DNA of 64,000 nt from Laguncularia racemosa. Lineage: Eukaryota; Streptophyta; Magnoliopsida; Myrtales; Combretaceae. Below, piece after piece: positions 24,071 to 36,560 of the stretch; the stretch's first letter is position 1; every line of letters starts with the position of its first letter. Under the pieces are notes generated by a model. That model had not been told where the DNA came from, made no database searches, and saw nothing but the letters and a program-made list of their open reading frames with translations. The translations under genes and the position numbers were made by a program. The stretch lies in assembly GCA_037954665.1 (NCBI GenBank), contig JBBMOL010000134.1:248001-312000 (forward strand), given 5' to 3'.

Positions 24071-24539
24071 TGCCCCAAAAAAATTTGAAAAGCTATACTA
24101 AAATTAAAGAAAATAAGTGGAATAATAAATACTTTTAGGTTAGGGCAGCTAGGATAACATTTTTGTGATTCTAAAATTTTGAGAAAATTAATAATGAAAA
24201 TTTTAAATCACTATAATATATCAATATTATTTTAATAATTTATATATAACGAAAATTTTATAACAAATAATAATGGACTTTAAAATGGAAAAATAAGGAA
24301 GAAATGAGATCCGTTAGGTAATTATAATAAATAATCAGTAAAAATTAAAAATTTAGATTTAAGATAATTAAATAAAATTTTTAAATATATATTTATACTC
24401 TAAAATTTTATTTAATATATATGTAAATTTATATATATAATATTATAATTTAAATAATATAATTAAATATTAATATGCATATTAACCAAACTCGTAATTA
24501 AATAATTATGCACCGACCTCACCTATGCCCTTTAAATTC

Positions 24540-24640
24540 CTCTCTCTTTTTTCTCTCCTCATTTTTTTTTTCCTTCTTGGTCAGGCTCGTCCCTTTTCTC
24601 TTCTTTCTTTTCTTTCTTTTCTTTCTTCTCTCGTACGACT
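24540..24640. repeat. Pyrimidine-rich CTTT tract
   Basis: Roughly 100 bases of C/T with TTCTTTCTTTT motifs. Low complexity with no gene. Confidence 0.7.
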
Positions 24641-25179
24641 TTCATTTTCTACTACAAACTTCAAAAGTCTATACTAACTACAAATAAAAAACTGTAACCA
24701 TTATTACAATCTTTGGAAGGAGTGCTTCACAACAAGACTACACTTGCTAGGTAAATTTCAAACTCTAAATTTGCACTAAAATCCATACGAATTAAATATA
24801 TATATATTTAATTTTTATTTTAAATTTTAGTGATTTTAACTGCTAGAATTAGCTTTAAGTTTATTATTCATTTATTACTAAGTAAAAGATTCAAATTCAT
24901 GTGACTTTCCGAGAGTTATTTAGAGTTTTAAATCTAAAAAATTGAGGTAAGTGGGAAACTTCGTGATATATTGTAATTTGTGTTAGGATGTGTTGTTTCT
25001 ATATAAATAAATATATAGATGTATATGTTTTATTGTCACTATGAACTTTGTATGAAAATTTACCGTGGTCGATTTATGCGTGACTACAAAAATTGCATGT
25101 TGCTTTGTTTGGATTATTTGTGGACACTCTATTTTGTATCTATGGTTGCATATGCATGGGAATGGAAGTGCTGATGTGG

Positions 25180-25950
25180 GACTCATGAATGGCAGTTGGG
25201 GCCAAGTGTCCTGTGGTGCATTAGTGTGTGCGTGTGCTTGGAATAGGGGAATGTAGGTATAGTATGTGTTGGAGTGTGATACATCATAGTGTGTAAATGT
25301 GGGGTGTGAGCATGTAGTATATTGTTGTGGGGACTATTGCTATGTGTGAGTATGTGGGAAGTGTGTAACATGTGATGTGCGATTGTTGTGGGTGTGTGGT
25401 GACGTGTTGTGATGTATGTGTGCCTTGTGTGTGATGAATCGGGTGTGAAGTGGAGGCATGGAAGGTGTTGCAGTATGATATGTGTATAAGAGGTATGAGA
25501 TGATGTGCAATGGAAGAATGCAATGGGTAGGGACCATGATGGTGTTGAAGGCATGTTGGGGTGTGATTATGTTGCATAGATGCCATGTGTGCTGATGTTT
25601 GAGTGTGTGTGGACTGGTGTGTGTGTGTGTATGTGTATGTATGTGAGTGTGTGCTTGTGCATGTATGTGTGCTTATGTGTGAGTGCTAGTGTATGATTTG
25701 ATGTAGGCATGTGTGCTAGAAACTCTGATGAGTGTGTATGTGTGTGTGCTGCTGCTTTGATGTGTGTAAATGTGTGAGCATGATGAGAAAGAATGTATGC
25801 ACGATGGGTGTATGTGACGTGCGCACGATGGGCATGTTGTGCATGTACAGGGGAGAAGAAATACTTGCATGGGCAAGAAGGAATTGGTGCACAGTCATGT
25901 TGACTCTAGTGCATGGGAGTGTTGGCTTAGGGGTTTAGGCGTGTAAGGTG
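25180..25950 (+). repeat. G/T-rich low-complexity tract
   Basis: About 770 bp whose plus strand is dominated by TGTGTG, ATGTG and GTGGG words with very little C, ending near 25950. The minus strand is His/Thr/Ser-rich in every frame, so the several open frames there are composition artefacts. A pure (GT)n core lies at 25616-25630. Confidence 0.8.
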
Positions 25951-27348
25951 GTGTCAAGTGAGATAAGGGGGTATCAAAAAATCTTATATGTGTTAATCAA
26001 TAAATTTATGCGGTGAAGCACGAAGAAACAAAAAAACAAAAAATGAAAATGAAAAAGTAGTATATGATTATGAAATTACCATGTTGGGATTTGATGAATA
26101 TGGAAAAATGGTACATGTATTTATGAAATTATTATTTTAGGTCAGAAGAAGGAAATGTGATTAAATAATTTAGGATAAAATTTTGAAATCTTGTAATTTG
26201 TCCTTATAAGTGGTGATTTACTAGATGAGTAGTTAGATGGCTCTGTTGTTATCAGTGGATGTGAGCAGTTGATGTTTCATTGCTGGTTGATTTAATGGCT
26301 AGTGGAATTAGGCTGTAATGATTTAGTCTTGTATGTTGATTTATTGTAGAATTTTAATTCTTTACGATTTGTTTACCTAGTTGATTGATTCTATCTGATT
26401 GATCACTTAAATTTAAATTGACATAATAATATTTGGCTACTATAAAATTTGAGATGCATTGCATAAGATATTGCATTGTATTGAAGGTCATCACTGCTAC
26501 AAGATGTATCGGAAATAATCGAAGGATTACTATTTTTCCAAGAGCAAACTAAGTTATTAAGGGATTATCACGCTTTAATGGTTTCGAGTCTAGTCTATCA
26601 TTGCGGGTGTTTATTATAAGGTATGCTAATTACACATGAGTTTATTGGATTAAAATTGAGAGAAAATTTTTAATAAAGAGATAAGATTAAATTAATTAGG
26701 TTGTAAGACCTAGGTGTTAATGGTAGTGATGTGAACCCCCAACCCAAGGTCAAAAGGGAGTAAACCCTAGACTTCATGCTGGTTACCGGAAGACCACATG
26801 TGATGTTGCATTGCATATGGTTGTTCGTGCATAGCATATAATTGAAAACTTGTTTGAAATTGCTTGTGTGTATGCAGTATTGAAAGTATTACACTTCCAT
26901 CTCACTAAGTCATAGTATGCTCACCTCTCAATAAATTGTTTTACAGGAAATTTTCAAAATGTTGGGATGGGATAAGATATGAGATGACAAGAGCTTTTAG
27001 AAATCAGGGCTGATAAAGTAAGATATGTGTTAATAGATTATTTAGATGAAATTTTATTCTTAAGAACTCAATGTCGAAATGGAATTTGTAAAACTTAGAT
27101 GTATTGTTTCATTTTATTGTTTTGGTAGGGGATTCCGATTCTCTGTGATCTTAGTCGACTATAGAACATGAGAATTCATAGTTATATTATTATTATATGA
27201 TTATATGTAATATGATTAGTTATAATTATTTAATATTTAATTAGAGTCTTGCGACCTTTGACTTACAAAATGATTATCATATAACGGGTGCACAAGTGGC
27301 GTAATAGCTTTTAGTGAAAACTTCCAAACCCTCTTTGAGGATGTGACA

Positions 27349-29317
27349 ATTTAACTCTAATGGAAATCTTATAGCTATTCATAGTATAATCGATTAATAT
27401 GTTAGCTATACAAGGAGATATATTGCTAAGTCTAAAGTTCAAAATCAACTATATACAAAATTTAGGCCCACCAAATTATCATATAAAACAAAGTGGCTGG
27501 CCACTTTTAAATCTAGTTTACCATTTTTTTACCTTGTCTCAAATATGGTTGATCAGGTTACAATTTTCATCAAGTTGACCATTTTAGCTATATAATCAAC
27601 CACTTTTCAATGTAGTCAATGATTGTTACCCTTCATGTAGTTTTTGGTCTTCTCTCATGAGAGACTTAACTTAAGACACTTGGGGTCGAACTCATAACCC
27701 CAAAATCTATCCTTCAATACTGTATTGACCTTACAATCATAAAAATAATCCTTAACTACAAGAATTAATAGTCTCAATTACACTTTCTTTAATCAATGAT
27801 ATTTTTATTTAAATTCTATTTCAAGGTTCTATTTTCTTTGGATTTATTATTATAAGCCTAAGCAATGATTTTCTAAGAAATATTAATCGAGTTTTAGGTT
27901 TAAGATTCTTATCTTACTGCAAGTTGTAATAAAAATCATAGAGCTTTCCAAACTACAAATCTTCCCTTATAAAAAATTTCATTCTTTTAATTTCCTCCAT
28001 GATGAGAACACCCATGATACTTGCTCCATATTCCCAAGATTCGAAAATATCTTCCTTTTTGAGTAATTATTCCATTGAATTTCAACATAAACTATTCCTA
28101 GTGGATTGTTGGGATGAGTCAATGATTAAACCAAATAGATTGAGCTTACTCTTTGACATCTATTTCTTGATGTTTGATTGAAAAATTTATGGATTTTATA
28201 GGTGATAAAGGATTAAGCTTAATAAAAGCTCAATAAGGATTTACAAGAGGAAGAGAACTATCATTTTTCTTTTCCTTCTTCATTAAGGTAAAAAATTTCA
28301 TAAAGGTTATCAATTTTAGTGGTATAGGTTTCCTAAATAGAAAATGAGCATCCATATTAAAGGAAGTGGACATGGATGGTGAGGGTGTTAGGCTAGGGTT
28401 AATAGTTCATGAATGGTTCAATACTACTTGGGTTGTCCATAATTATCTAAATGTCTCTCCTACAACCCTACCCCCTCTCTAACCTAGACCCTACCCCCAC
28501 CCCGCCCCACCCCACCACACACCTCCCCTGGAAAAAAAATAAAACCGTTTGGTTTATTAAGATTTTTTTTTTATCCTGCACTTCATAAATGAAATGGGAT
28601 TTGGATTCTTTCGATTTTTTTTTTCATTTTGCAAATCAATAGTTGAGATTATCTAGATTTTTGAAATATCATGTCACGTCATTATGATATCATTTACTTC
28701 CTTTTAATCTTGAGTATTGATTATATATGATAAAATCTTAAATAAATATATTGAAGAAAATTGAGAAAAAATAAATTAAGAGAATCCAAATGGGTATTTA
28801 ACATATGCTATAAGAATACTTTTTAGCCTTCCATAACATCAAATCTCACTTCATCATTGGTTATGGAACTTGCAAAAAGCAATTCAATGAAAATAGAAAA
28901 AATAAGTCCAAAACATTGGTCCATTTCCTAAAACGCAGCCTCTTAAAATCTTTAATGTGATCCATTTAAATTCTCAGTTTTGAGACGAACTGAAATTGAC
29001 GGAAATTGAAAGAAATGGAAATTAAAAGGATCCAAGCTCGTTCATGCAAGTATTTAATGTAGACTCAACTGAGTTGATGTATTTATTGAAGTAAAGTTAC
29101 TACTGTAAATGTCGAGCTATGAAAGATCCCCATCTGTTATGTATAATAAGCTACTATCTAAGTAACAGGAGAGAGCCAATTCTGTACAAATGCTCTGCTC
29201 TGCAATGTTTACTCTACTGCCTCTCAACCATAGAAATCATGTATAAATGGAAATCGATTCGGGGTGTAAGTCATCAGCCATGACAAGATTGTGTTGTGAG
29301 TGTGTGGGATTTTAGGT
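27349..29317. other. Intergenic DNA downstream of NPF copy 2
   Basis: AT-rich spacer. A C-rich patch at 28465-28530 (CCCTACCCCCACCCCGCC and similar) is the only compositional oddity. The last few hundred bases should hold the 3' UTR of the NPF gene. No other gene is seen. Confidence 0.5.
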
Positions 29318-31423
29318 TCAAACTGGAGATTTTTCATCTTCGGATCCCGATGTATCTACGGTAACATCAACGGTTGAATTCCCATCTCCCTTGTACCTAT
29401 ACCACCTAGCACAAACTAGGAAGTACCCGAAATTCAAAACTCCTAAACCAGCTATCAGGAAATAAAAATAGTCCAATCTGCCTTCATTAAGATCCTCAGC
29501 CAGCCAATCCGCTGATGACTTCGAAGTAATGTTATGTACCATAGAAATTAGGAAACTACTCAGATAACCTGCAAAAGCCATGGTAGAATTCGAAAATGCC
29601 CCTGCAATGCTTCTCATGTTCTCAGGGAATTGTTTGTAATAAAATTCATTTTGAGCAATTGCATAGAATGCTTCAGCTAGTCCTCCAATAGCAAGCTGAG
29701 GAACTAACCAAAACGCTGACATGGAAGATATCGCACCACCCTTGGCAGAATCTCCAAGGTTTGGTTTTGTAAGAGCATAATCACGTCGCATATTTTCCAC
29801 CAATCCAGCCACAACCATTGAAACGGCGGAGAGGAAAAGTCCCACCCCCATCCTCTGGAGAACAGTGATTCCACCTTCCTCGCCAGTTACCTTCCTAAGT
29901 TTAGGTACTACGAGCCTGTCATAGATGGGAACCCAAATTGTGAGGCCTAGCATGCTAAAGACAGTATATGATGCTGCAGGAATCTTGAAGCTGCTGTTTC
30001 CAAATCGTGTATCTGATTGAAGAGCTTGGAAGATCCCATACGTATGCTGCTGAGCAGTTGCTATATAGTAGATAATAGCTGATGCCCAAATTGGCATTAC
30101 TCTGACAATGCCCTTCACTTCTTCTACCTGTTGAATGCTGCAAAGTTTCCAAGATTCAGCAGCAGAGCCATCTAATTTTATCTGGTCCTCTGGCATAATA
30201 ATTGCTGATTTGTCCAGGCACCTGATAACACGGAATTAAGTCAATTTCTATTTCTAGGTAAGAAGCTTTTCGACTTTGTCCATTAATAAACCATCGAATC
30301 TATTAGAGAAACAAAAGATTGTTCTTACCTGAATTGATCAGTATGAGGAAGCTTGGAGTTGTAGGACTTGATGGGGATATAGTTAAAAAGACTTAGTGCC
30401 GGATTGTCAGGCAGCTTCAACCTTTGTTTCCTAATTGCAGCAACAAACACTTGTGCCACGCTAGTCAATGGACTACCCTCAGGCTTCACTTTGACATAGA
30501 TTCTTGACCCCCAGAACAGAAATACACAAGAAAAAAACATGAGACATGCTGGAATGGCAAATCCAACCCCCCAGCTCACGTCTGATTGCACATAAACTAT
30601 CAATGTCGAAGAGACCATCACGGAAAATGTCACGGTAAAATAGTACCAGTTAAAGAAGCTATCGATGCCCTTCTTGCCAGATTCAGTTTCTGGATTGAAC
30701 TGATCGGCTCCAAAGGCTAGATTGCACGGCCTAATTCCACCAGAACCAATAACCATTAAAACGAATGCGATATAAAGAAAGGCTAATTGCCCCGCTGATG
30801 GACCAAGGCAGCTACCATCAGCCGAGCATGGTGGAGGATGCAATTTGGTGAAAGCTGCTATTAGCGTAATCACCAGCAAGCCCTGAAAAGCAAAACGAAG
30901 AAAAACTTCAGCTAATTTCGATAATCATAATCATTTCTAATTTTCCTTCATGACTCGTTTAGAGTTGGCGCACATGCCAGAAAGGAAGATACGGAAGCGA
31001 ATCCTAGTGTCTTGAAACGTCCGAAGTAAGTATCAGAAAGATATGCTCCTAGCAACGAAGCCAAACTAGAAGTTCCACTGTACACATTCATGAGTGTAGC
31101 CACCGATAAACTCGTCATGTGAAACACTGTGGTGAGATACACTGTGAGATTCGACATTGTCCCTATAGTACCCAACTTCTCAAATGTCTCATTTCCTGCA
31201 TTTTAAGTATGTAAAAAATTTCTATTTACTTCTTGTAGTTCATCATATTAAAAAATGACCAAAAGAATGCTTTATTTTTATTTATCTTACCAATAATATA
31301 GGGCATAGCTTTAAGCCCTCTGTATTTAACAACAGTTTCATCGTCTTCAGGTGCTGAAACAGCAGTTATCTTCTCTTCTCCAGTTGGGGGTGTAAGGGTC
31401 TTCTTGTCTTCTTCATTCGCCAT
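29318..31423 (-). CDS. NRT1/PTR family (NPF2-like) transporter, copy 2, four exons
   Basis: A paralogue of the gene at 258-2893. Exons by eye: 31291-31423, 30978-31195, 30329-30882 and 29318-30221, giving 1809 nt or 602 residues plus stop. Introns are only 95, 95 and 107 bp. Exon 2 is exactly 218 nt in both paralogues and all phases agree. The N-terminal tail is 12 residues longer than in copy 1. The same ExxEK motif follows KAMPYIIG (about residues 47-51), and GGIRPCNLAFGADQF, FFNWYYFT and EFYYKQFPENMRS are retained. To keep the frame, intron 2 must start with GC (30977-30976, CTG|GCATGT) where copy 1 has GT. Substrate cannot be inferred. It appears functional if the GC donor is used. Confidence 0.92.
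30976..30977 (-). other. Non-canonical GC splice donor of NPF copy 2 intron 2
   Basis: The minus strand reads TTTCTG|GCATGTGCG. The homologous site in copy 1 is TTTTCG|GTACTT. Only the GC site preserves the frame into the exon at 30882; the nearby GT (30973-30972) would shift it. Confidence 0.7.
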
Positions 31424-31482
31424 GGCTTATTACCAAGTTGGTTGTGATAAAAAGTAGTGTCTGGTGTCACCGGACCAATCTG

Positions 31483-31490
31483 TTTATAGA
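31483..31490 (-). promoter_or_regulatory. Putative TATA box of NPF copy 2
   Basis: The minus strand reads TCTATAAA about 60 bp upstream of the ATG at 31423. It corresponds roughly to TATATAAA of copy 1. Confidence 0.35.
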
Positions 31491-34400
31491 TTTTTTAATA
31501 TCATATGTACATTAAAAGACAAACTCTACATGAAAGAAGGATGAAGAAAGAAAGCCACGGTTGGAAGATGAACGGCTTTGATCTTCCATTGTTTATGTAA
31601 GAGACCTAGGATCCTTTTATACTCTTGCTATTGCTGATTGAGGACAAGAAGAGTGTCCGGTTCTGTTGGCGGTACGTGTTACTGTTGGTCCACTGGATCA
31701 GTAGCCAGGATCGTTGTTTTCAAATGCTCATTGACTTAATAATGGGAAAACTCGCACAAGCCACAGGCCCAAAAAAAAAAAAAATTTATCGACCGAATCT
31801 AAAACTTCCCTTTAGAATTGCTGTAGATGGTCTTCTAGCGAGTCGAATTAATTTTAATCTCCACCCTTTAATATGATAATAGTTAACAAAAAAAAAAAAA
31901 AAAGAAGAAGGGAAAGTTAGTGTAAATGAAATGATATTTATATATTCAACAAATAATTTACACATCAATGAATAACTATTAATAAAATCATAATGTTCGT
32001 AAAACATTAAGAGTGTCAATAAAGCCAAGATGTTTATAAGACTGAAGTATAGGGTGAAAGTTAAAACTTTAACATGTACCTTTCATATTAGCTAGATTTA
32101 TCATATAATTCTGGGAGAAAACGTTGGTTTTACCTAATAAATACTTTCTAGAGAGTCTATAAAGATACATGATAAAATACTGCAATAGAATACATGTGTT
32201 AAACCGTTTAGGACATGCATATATGGATGTAATCTATTTGAGTATTTTTCTAGAGATGTGATTCCTTTAGCCAGGAAGTTATTTCATAAATAGTTATATT
32301 CTCAACATTGATAATAATATAAACCAAATATTAGATATTCCATTATTTCGACCCATTCTATTAAACCAGTGACAAACTCCAATTTTTCCATTGAAACCTT
32401 AACAATGAACTGATAACCATTAACCCCAAATTAACACAATGAAACTTTCAAAATCGTAATCTTTATAGGTCATATGCTCACAATATTTATATCATCTATT
32501 GACGTACCATTTACTTAAACTGTAGTTTTCTTTTAAAATTCTCTGGCTATATGCCTATATGTAAGATTAACATAAATGGAAATATTATGGGAAAAATGAA
32601 TCATACACCAAAAATAACCGAAAGTCATAATATAATCTCAAATAAAAAAAAAATCATTATACTAATACATTACGTATATAAATGAATTCTAAATAAATAG
32701 GGCATATAATAATAATAATAATAAACTACTATTTGTATTTTACAAACACAATCGCGAGCTAAGTTTAGGGCTTCATGAAACACTGGAATTTCGAAGCGGC
32801 AGCAAAAAGCCAAAGTTTCATACTTGTAGTGAGACAACTTAACATAGCGTTGCTTTATTGTGTCATGTAAGTAATGGTGGGGATATTTTGTATGGGAATT
32901 TCCATGTCTATGCCTTTTCCAGCTACCATTCCTTCAATGGCTAAAAAAAAAAAAAAGAACCTAACGTTATTCCTCTAATCAGAGACCAAAGCTTTGCAAG
33001 TTGCAACGTTCATATAGCTGGGTCCGTCGTCTTACAACTTGCCCGTGCGCGGTCTTCTCAACCTAATAATGTACAATCTGTCATGAATATACCTATTAAT
33101 TTGATTTTGATCGTTTTTATGTAGACGGATACGATGCATAACTATAGTGAACGCTATCTACGTAAACACTAAATTTTGGTTTTTGAATAATTCCATTTCT
33201 CTTTGATGTATGACAAGGTAGAAAATGAGACGATTAAGGACGTAAATGAGTTGAATATAATCATGATCTCTTTAAGTTTGGTTTAATATTTATACGAATT
33301 TGATTCAAATCTTTGTTAATTCAATTAGCTCCTAAGCTTAATTAAAATCGAATTGAACTTAAATGTTAACCAAATCCAAATTGAGTTTAAATACCAACTT
33401 CATAGTTTATTGAAAATAATAAATTTTCATATTAATATACAAGTCGATTATGAGGGTGTTGAAAGTGTTCTTTGAATCGCAATATTTTCTCAAAAGTTTT
33501 ATTCTAGCGTTAATGCTTTTTGTTTACTTCATTGAGATATCATGTCCTCCTACGGCACATTAATATTTGCAAAAGGGGCATACTGAAAATAGGTGGATAA
33601 AAATAATATAATAGAATGAATGATAAACCAAAATGGAAGTTTTGAAATTATTAGGATTCAAATAATTATTTTTTTCTCATTGAAATATTTACATTGTAAT
33701 AATTGAAAAGCAGATGGAATTGTTTATGACTTCCCATTGTTTCAAACTAAAAGTTATTATAAATCTACGAGGAAGTGTGAACATACAACTTTCTCTAAAA
33801 TGTCTTTCTAGTTGCGACCCTGCCTGGTCTGATCCCACAGATTAAATGATGGACATTGAGAAAGTAGCTTTTCGTCCCTTCGGCCAGAAGAAAAGGATAA
33901 ACTTAGGTACAAAAACCAATAACTAAGTAGAAAAATGCTCATAGTTGCTCGGTGGTACTTATTGAAAGCTAAAAAAATAAATTATTATACCCTTTACAGA
34001 TACTTGTTTTTATTAGAAGTATATAGTCTTAGAAAGGTTAAAACTTATTTCTATTAAAAAAGAAAAAAAAACTTATTGATTAGTAATTAAAAGTACTCGT
34101 TAATGCCACGAAATTTAATTAGATAGTGGGCATTCAGAAAAGGAAAAGCTCTATGGAGAAATGATTAGAGTAGAACACCTGGGAGACTCTACAATTAATC
34201 AAATATGGTGTCATTGAATAGGTTCTATTATGGATATTAAATATCATATGTAGGTTTTAGTTTTAAATTTTCAGATACTATAATCATAAAATAAGGTATA
34301 ATATACAAAACATAATTCACTTGGAGTTTGTACTCTGTACATTACGAGGTTCCAATTTTAGCATACCCTATGATTGCTTAATATATTTAAAGCATCGTAA

Positions 34401-36473
34401 ATTTAATCTGTACAATGTCGCTGACACATATAATATACATGCAAAATATGAAGGAAGTTCAATTATGGTTCTACCTTTAAAACGCATCTGTATCCTGGAT
34501 TTCAAGATAATTTTTTGTGAACAAAAGAAAATGCATATGACGTATGTGACTTCTTCTATGATTATTGCTGAAAATTCATTTTTTAAGTGTGTTTTCCTTA
34601 GAGAAAATTTAAAAATATGAAAACATATATAATATGCATTTTCCTTGCCATATTTTCCGAAATATTCTTGTCATAACCATCTTTTAATATATTTTTTTAA
34701 AGTACCGAAGATCTGTATATTTATCCATATAAACTATATACTACACAACTAAACAATATGCTTACGGATGTCTATTAAAAATTTTAAATATGCTTAATTT
34801 TTGTAATTGGACTTTTAGTCAAATTTAAGATCAATTTTCTGGATTAGTGACATTGTTCAAGAAACCGGATCCAATTAAGAATGTTTTAGAGAGATCTACC
34901 TTGATAGAGTTGGAACATAAATCGCTTGACTGAATTTATTATAAAAAGTACATTTTATGACATAAAAACATGTTTTAAAATATATTGTATCCTACATAGA
35001 AACAGATATTATCTTATTAATCTCTAATGTCAAGTTCACATGACTAAATGGAAGAGGGTTATAGTGGAGTATCTACAATAGAGGTTTTTTTTTTTTTTAG
35101 CCAAATACTATAGAGGAGTTAAATAGATTTATAATAAGAACTGATTAGTTATTATTCTATTTGCTTGACTATATAGAATTGCAATTACTTTTTTAGTTAC
35201 TTGAACGATTTTGAGGAACAAGGGCTAAGGAGTTAAAATGCACTAGAATACTCTTCTATACCATTGTATAATTATAACTTTATAACCTAATTTTATGATT
35301 ATATTTTATTACTTATAGCTGTAAAATTAATATTTATAATATATTAAATACATAATAATTATTAATTTTAAATTAATATAGTATTTTATAAATTATGTAA
35401 TACTAAATATTATATAACTAAGTTTTTAAAATATTATATTAAATATTTTTTTATATTTATTATATATTATATTACTAAAGTTTTACTTATAATTAACATA
35501 AAGTTTATCACAATTATATAATTACATTTAATTGGTTAAATATACAATAGTTATTAATTTTTATATTAATATCATGTATTGTATTTTATATATTGCTAAT
35601 ATCTTGTAATTACTTTATTATATTATGATGTGTTAATATTTATATTTATTATATGAAATTATATTTTAAGTTAAATATTATGTTATTTACTAATATAAAT
35701 GTTAACATAACTACATTGAGTTTCATAATTATGTATAAAATAAATACAACAAGATATAGTATAATGTAATATGATATTATATTATATTAGTATTGCATTA
35801 TAAATAGGTGTGAATCTTATTATAATTTGATATAAATTTGGGTAGTATATTATTTGTATTAATTGAGTTATTTAAAGTATTCTAACTGTAATATCATCTT
35901 TTGTTACATCTTTGATATTCATTTATATGAATATATACTATTGTCTTAAATATTTATTACATAAAATTGTAATTTTAGATTAAAATTATTTATATCACCA
36001 TTGAGGTGTGGACTTAATGTGGTGGTTGACAATTGGAGTGAGGTTGGTGACGATGGCATAGATCTAATGGTGACAATAATTGGTGATAGCATGATTCTTG
36101 CTTTCAATGGCAGTCCTGGAGAGAGAATAGGCATTCACTAATTGATATTCATTATGGAATAATTATTATTATAAATGAGAATGCATATGTCAACACGATA
36201 TAATGATAAAAGTAAATGGATCTTCTTAATTTTTATTTTATTAATTTTTCTTAATTTATAAATTAATTATTGAAATTGCGTAGAAATTCAAACAGCTTAA
36301 AAACATCATTATAACGTCAGCAACTTTTTTATAAATTCCAACCATTGAAATGATCCCAATCCGCAATAAAAATTATAAAGATTAGACTTGAGTGCAGATT
36401 GTCTCTTCAGAGCCTAGAATTTAGACAAATGTAATTGCATTTTTAACCGAGAGGAGATCCTGCACATGGAGCT
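31491..36473. other. AT-rich intergenic DNA, no gene seen
   Basis: The promoter-proximal part resembles the region upstream of NPF copy 1. Beyond about 31900 only AT-rich spacer is seen, with an especially AT-rich stretch at 35270-35900. The short minus-strand frame at 35946-36134 has no recognisable features. Confidence 0.5.
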
Positions 36474-36560
36474 TGGCGTAAGAGCCTACATCACCATCCT
36501 TTGTCTCCATTGGGGTCATTCATTCCAAGAAACCGTGTAAAAACCACCAGACCGCAATAT
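36474..36560. repeat. Segment shared with 5816-5900
   Basis: It carries GCGTAAGAGCCTACATCA, TTTGTCTCCATTGGGG and a following AAAAACCACC stretch, in the same order as at 5816-5900. It is probably left from duplication of the NPF locus. Confidence 0.5.

Larger units (their letters stand above)
24071..27348 (+). mobile_element. Possible decayed large LTR (Ty3/gypsy-like), uncertain
   Basis: The region starts TGCCCCAAAA and ends GAGGATGTGACA, which would fit a TG...CA LTR. Stretches at 26700-26930 (ACCCCCAACCC..., GCATTGCATATGG, TCTCACTAAGTCATAGTATGCTCACC) recall the interior of chromovirus LTRs. No target duplication was found at the ends and no second LTR or pol gene is present, so this is only a suggestion. 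Confidence 0.25.

Noticed and set aside
25183..25898. His/Thr/Ser-rich minus-strand frames that could suggest a secreted or metal-binding protein
   Set aside because: All frames of the G/T-rich tract give the same biased composition; it is low-complexity DNA.
24071..27348. A confident solo LTR call for this region
   Set aside because: TG and CA ends are plausible, but flanking 5-mers (TGAAA and ATTTA) do not match and no partner LTR is present, so it was kept only as low confidence.
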